A stretch of DNA of 7,229 bases from an uncultured Clostridia bacterium (GTDB lineage Bacteria > Bacillota > Clostridia > Christensenellales > Borkfalkiaceae), in contig CANPWF010000082.1 in the NCBI GenBank assembly GCA_947581885.1, forward strand, positions 1-7,229, given 5' to 3'. The notes beneath the pieces were generated by a model that was not told the DNA's origin, did not search any database, and saw nothing but the letters and a program-made list of their open reading frames with translations. Below are positions 6,982 to 7,229 of the stretch, in pieces. Position 1 is the first letter of the stretch; each line of letters starts with the position of its first letter. The translations under genes were made by a program, and so were the position numbers.

Positions 6982-7010
6982 ATTATACCAAAGGCGGGGA
7001 ATTTTTTCAA
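6982..7010 (-). promoter_or_regulatory. Near-consensus sigma-A promoter for the mutarotase gene
   Basis: On the minus strand, TTGAAA (7005-7010) is followed by exactly 17 bp and then TATAAT (6982-6987). The bases TGG before the -10 give an extended -10 element. Transcription should start near 6975, leaving a short leader with the RBS. popT may be co-transcribed, since no convincing terminator separates the two genes. Confidence 0.8.
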
Positions 7011-7038
7011 GAAGAATTGATAAATCGCCCAAACGAAA

Positions 7039-7067
7039 TTGATTTTTCGAAAAGTTTATCGTATAAT
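7039..7067 (+). promoter_or_regulatory. Sigma-A promoter for tRNA-Leu
   Basis: TTGATT (7039-7044), a 17-bp spacer and TATAAT (7062-7067) stand just before the tRNA. The tRNA's first base is at 7076, so transcription would start 0-2 bases before it. The -35 lies 28 bases from the divergent -35 of the mutarotase promoter. Confidence 0.78.
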
Positions 7068-7075
7068 GAGGCTAT

Positions 7076-7158
7076 GCGGGTGTGGCGAAATCGGCAGACG
7101 CGACGGATTTAGGATCCGTTGGGAAACCGTGCAGGTTCAAGTCCTGTCACCCGCACCA
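7076..7158 (+). tRNA. tRNA-Leu (anticodon UAG), CCA encoded
   Basis: The cloverleaf can be drawn in full. The acceptor stem GCGGGTG (7076-7082) pairs with CACCCGC (7148-7154). The D stem is GCG/CGC (7085-7087 and 7099-7101). The anticodon stem ACGGA/TCCGT (7103-7107 and 7115-7119) closes the loop TTTAGGA, giving anticodon TAG at 7110-7112, which reads CUA and probably other CUN leucine codons. The variable region TGGGAAACCGT (7120-7130) is of class II type but short. The T arm is GCAGG-TTCAAGT-CCTGT (7131-7147) with one G-U pair. Discriminator A at 7155 and CCA at 7156-7158 agree with tRNA-Leu. The closest general match by eye is the bacterial Leu(UAG) isoacceptor. Confidence 0.97.
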
Positions 7159-7164
7159 AGTCTT

Positions 7165-7210
7165 AATAGCTTGAACTTCTTTTTCGTAAAAAGAACGTTC
7201 GGGCTATTTT
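7165..7210 (+). terminator. Probable intrinsic terminator of the tRNA-Leu transcript
   Basis: A long hairpin starts 6 bases after the tRNA. AATAGCTTGAAC (7165-7176) pairs with GTTCGGGCTATT (7197-7208) using two G-U pairs, and TTCTTTTT (7177-7184) pairs with AAAAAGAA (7188-7195) around the loop CGT, with a single bulged C at 7196. A T-run (7207-7210) and then GCTTT follow. The stem is AU-rich near the loop and the T-run is short, so strength is uncertain. Its position suits termination right after the tRNA. Confidence 0.6.
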
Positions 7211-7229
7211 GCTTTATGGAAGAATTTGA

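Noticed and set aside
6963..7010. Longer mutarotase version starting at 7010 or 6983.
   Set aside because: These codons overlap the -35 and -10 boxes of the predicted promoter; the LacX-like fold begins at the 6962 Met.
7076..7158. The tRNA-Leu 3' end as an integration (att) site for a mobile element.
   Set aside because: No integrase gene and no direct repeat of the tRNA 3' end occur within the window.
7216..7229. ATG GAA GAA TTT at the right edge as the start of another gene.
   Set aside because: There is no Shine-Dalgarno sequence, it follows the terminator tail at once, and only four codons are visible.

Overview
The window looks like a chromosomal segment of a low-to-mid GC Gram-positive-type bacterium. 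I infer Bacillota, most likely an uncultured Clostridia lineage. The evidence is type IV prepilin-like genes with K-R-G / K-K-G cleavage motifs, GGAGG-type ribosome binding sites, near-consensus sigma-A promoters with 17-bp spacers, a DUF368/PopT membrane protein, a LacX-type mutarotase and a tRNA-Leu with an encoded CCA. No mobile element, CRISPR array or integrase was seen.

Left part (1-4932, + strand): the 3' end of a pilin-type operon of four genes, each overlapping the next by an ATGA. The first gene is cut by the window edge. It encodes a very large prepilin-like protein (over 1145 residues) whose body carries a GLUG-type beta-helix repeat region. It is followed by a 220-residue protein that resembles PilX/GspK and lacks the usual Glu at +5, a small 107-residue prepilin with Glu at +1 and +5, and a 167-residue classical prepilin (KKG|FTLTE). 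The natural reading is a minor-pilin or pseudopilin set: three small proteins that could form a tip or priming complex, and one giant subunit that could be a tip-displayed adhesin or binding module. No ATPase, platform protein or prepilin peptidase lies inside the window, so the assembly machine must be encoded elsewhere.

Middle (4955-4988): a perfect 15-bp stem with A/T flanks sits between convergent genes and probably terminates transcription from both sides.

Right part (5003-6962, - strand): a LacX-like aldose 1-epimerase (6129-6962) is transcribed leftward from a near-consensus promoter. Downstream of it is a DUF368-family polyprenyl-phosphate translocase (popT) with an unusual acidic N-terminal tail and its own extended -10 promoter, placed so close to the ATG that the transcript may be leaderless.

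Far right (7039-7229, + strand): a divergent promoter drives a tRNA-Leu (anticodon UAG) with almost no 5' leader, followed by a long AU-rich hairpin that probably terminates it. The last 20 bases show nothing I can assign.
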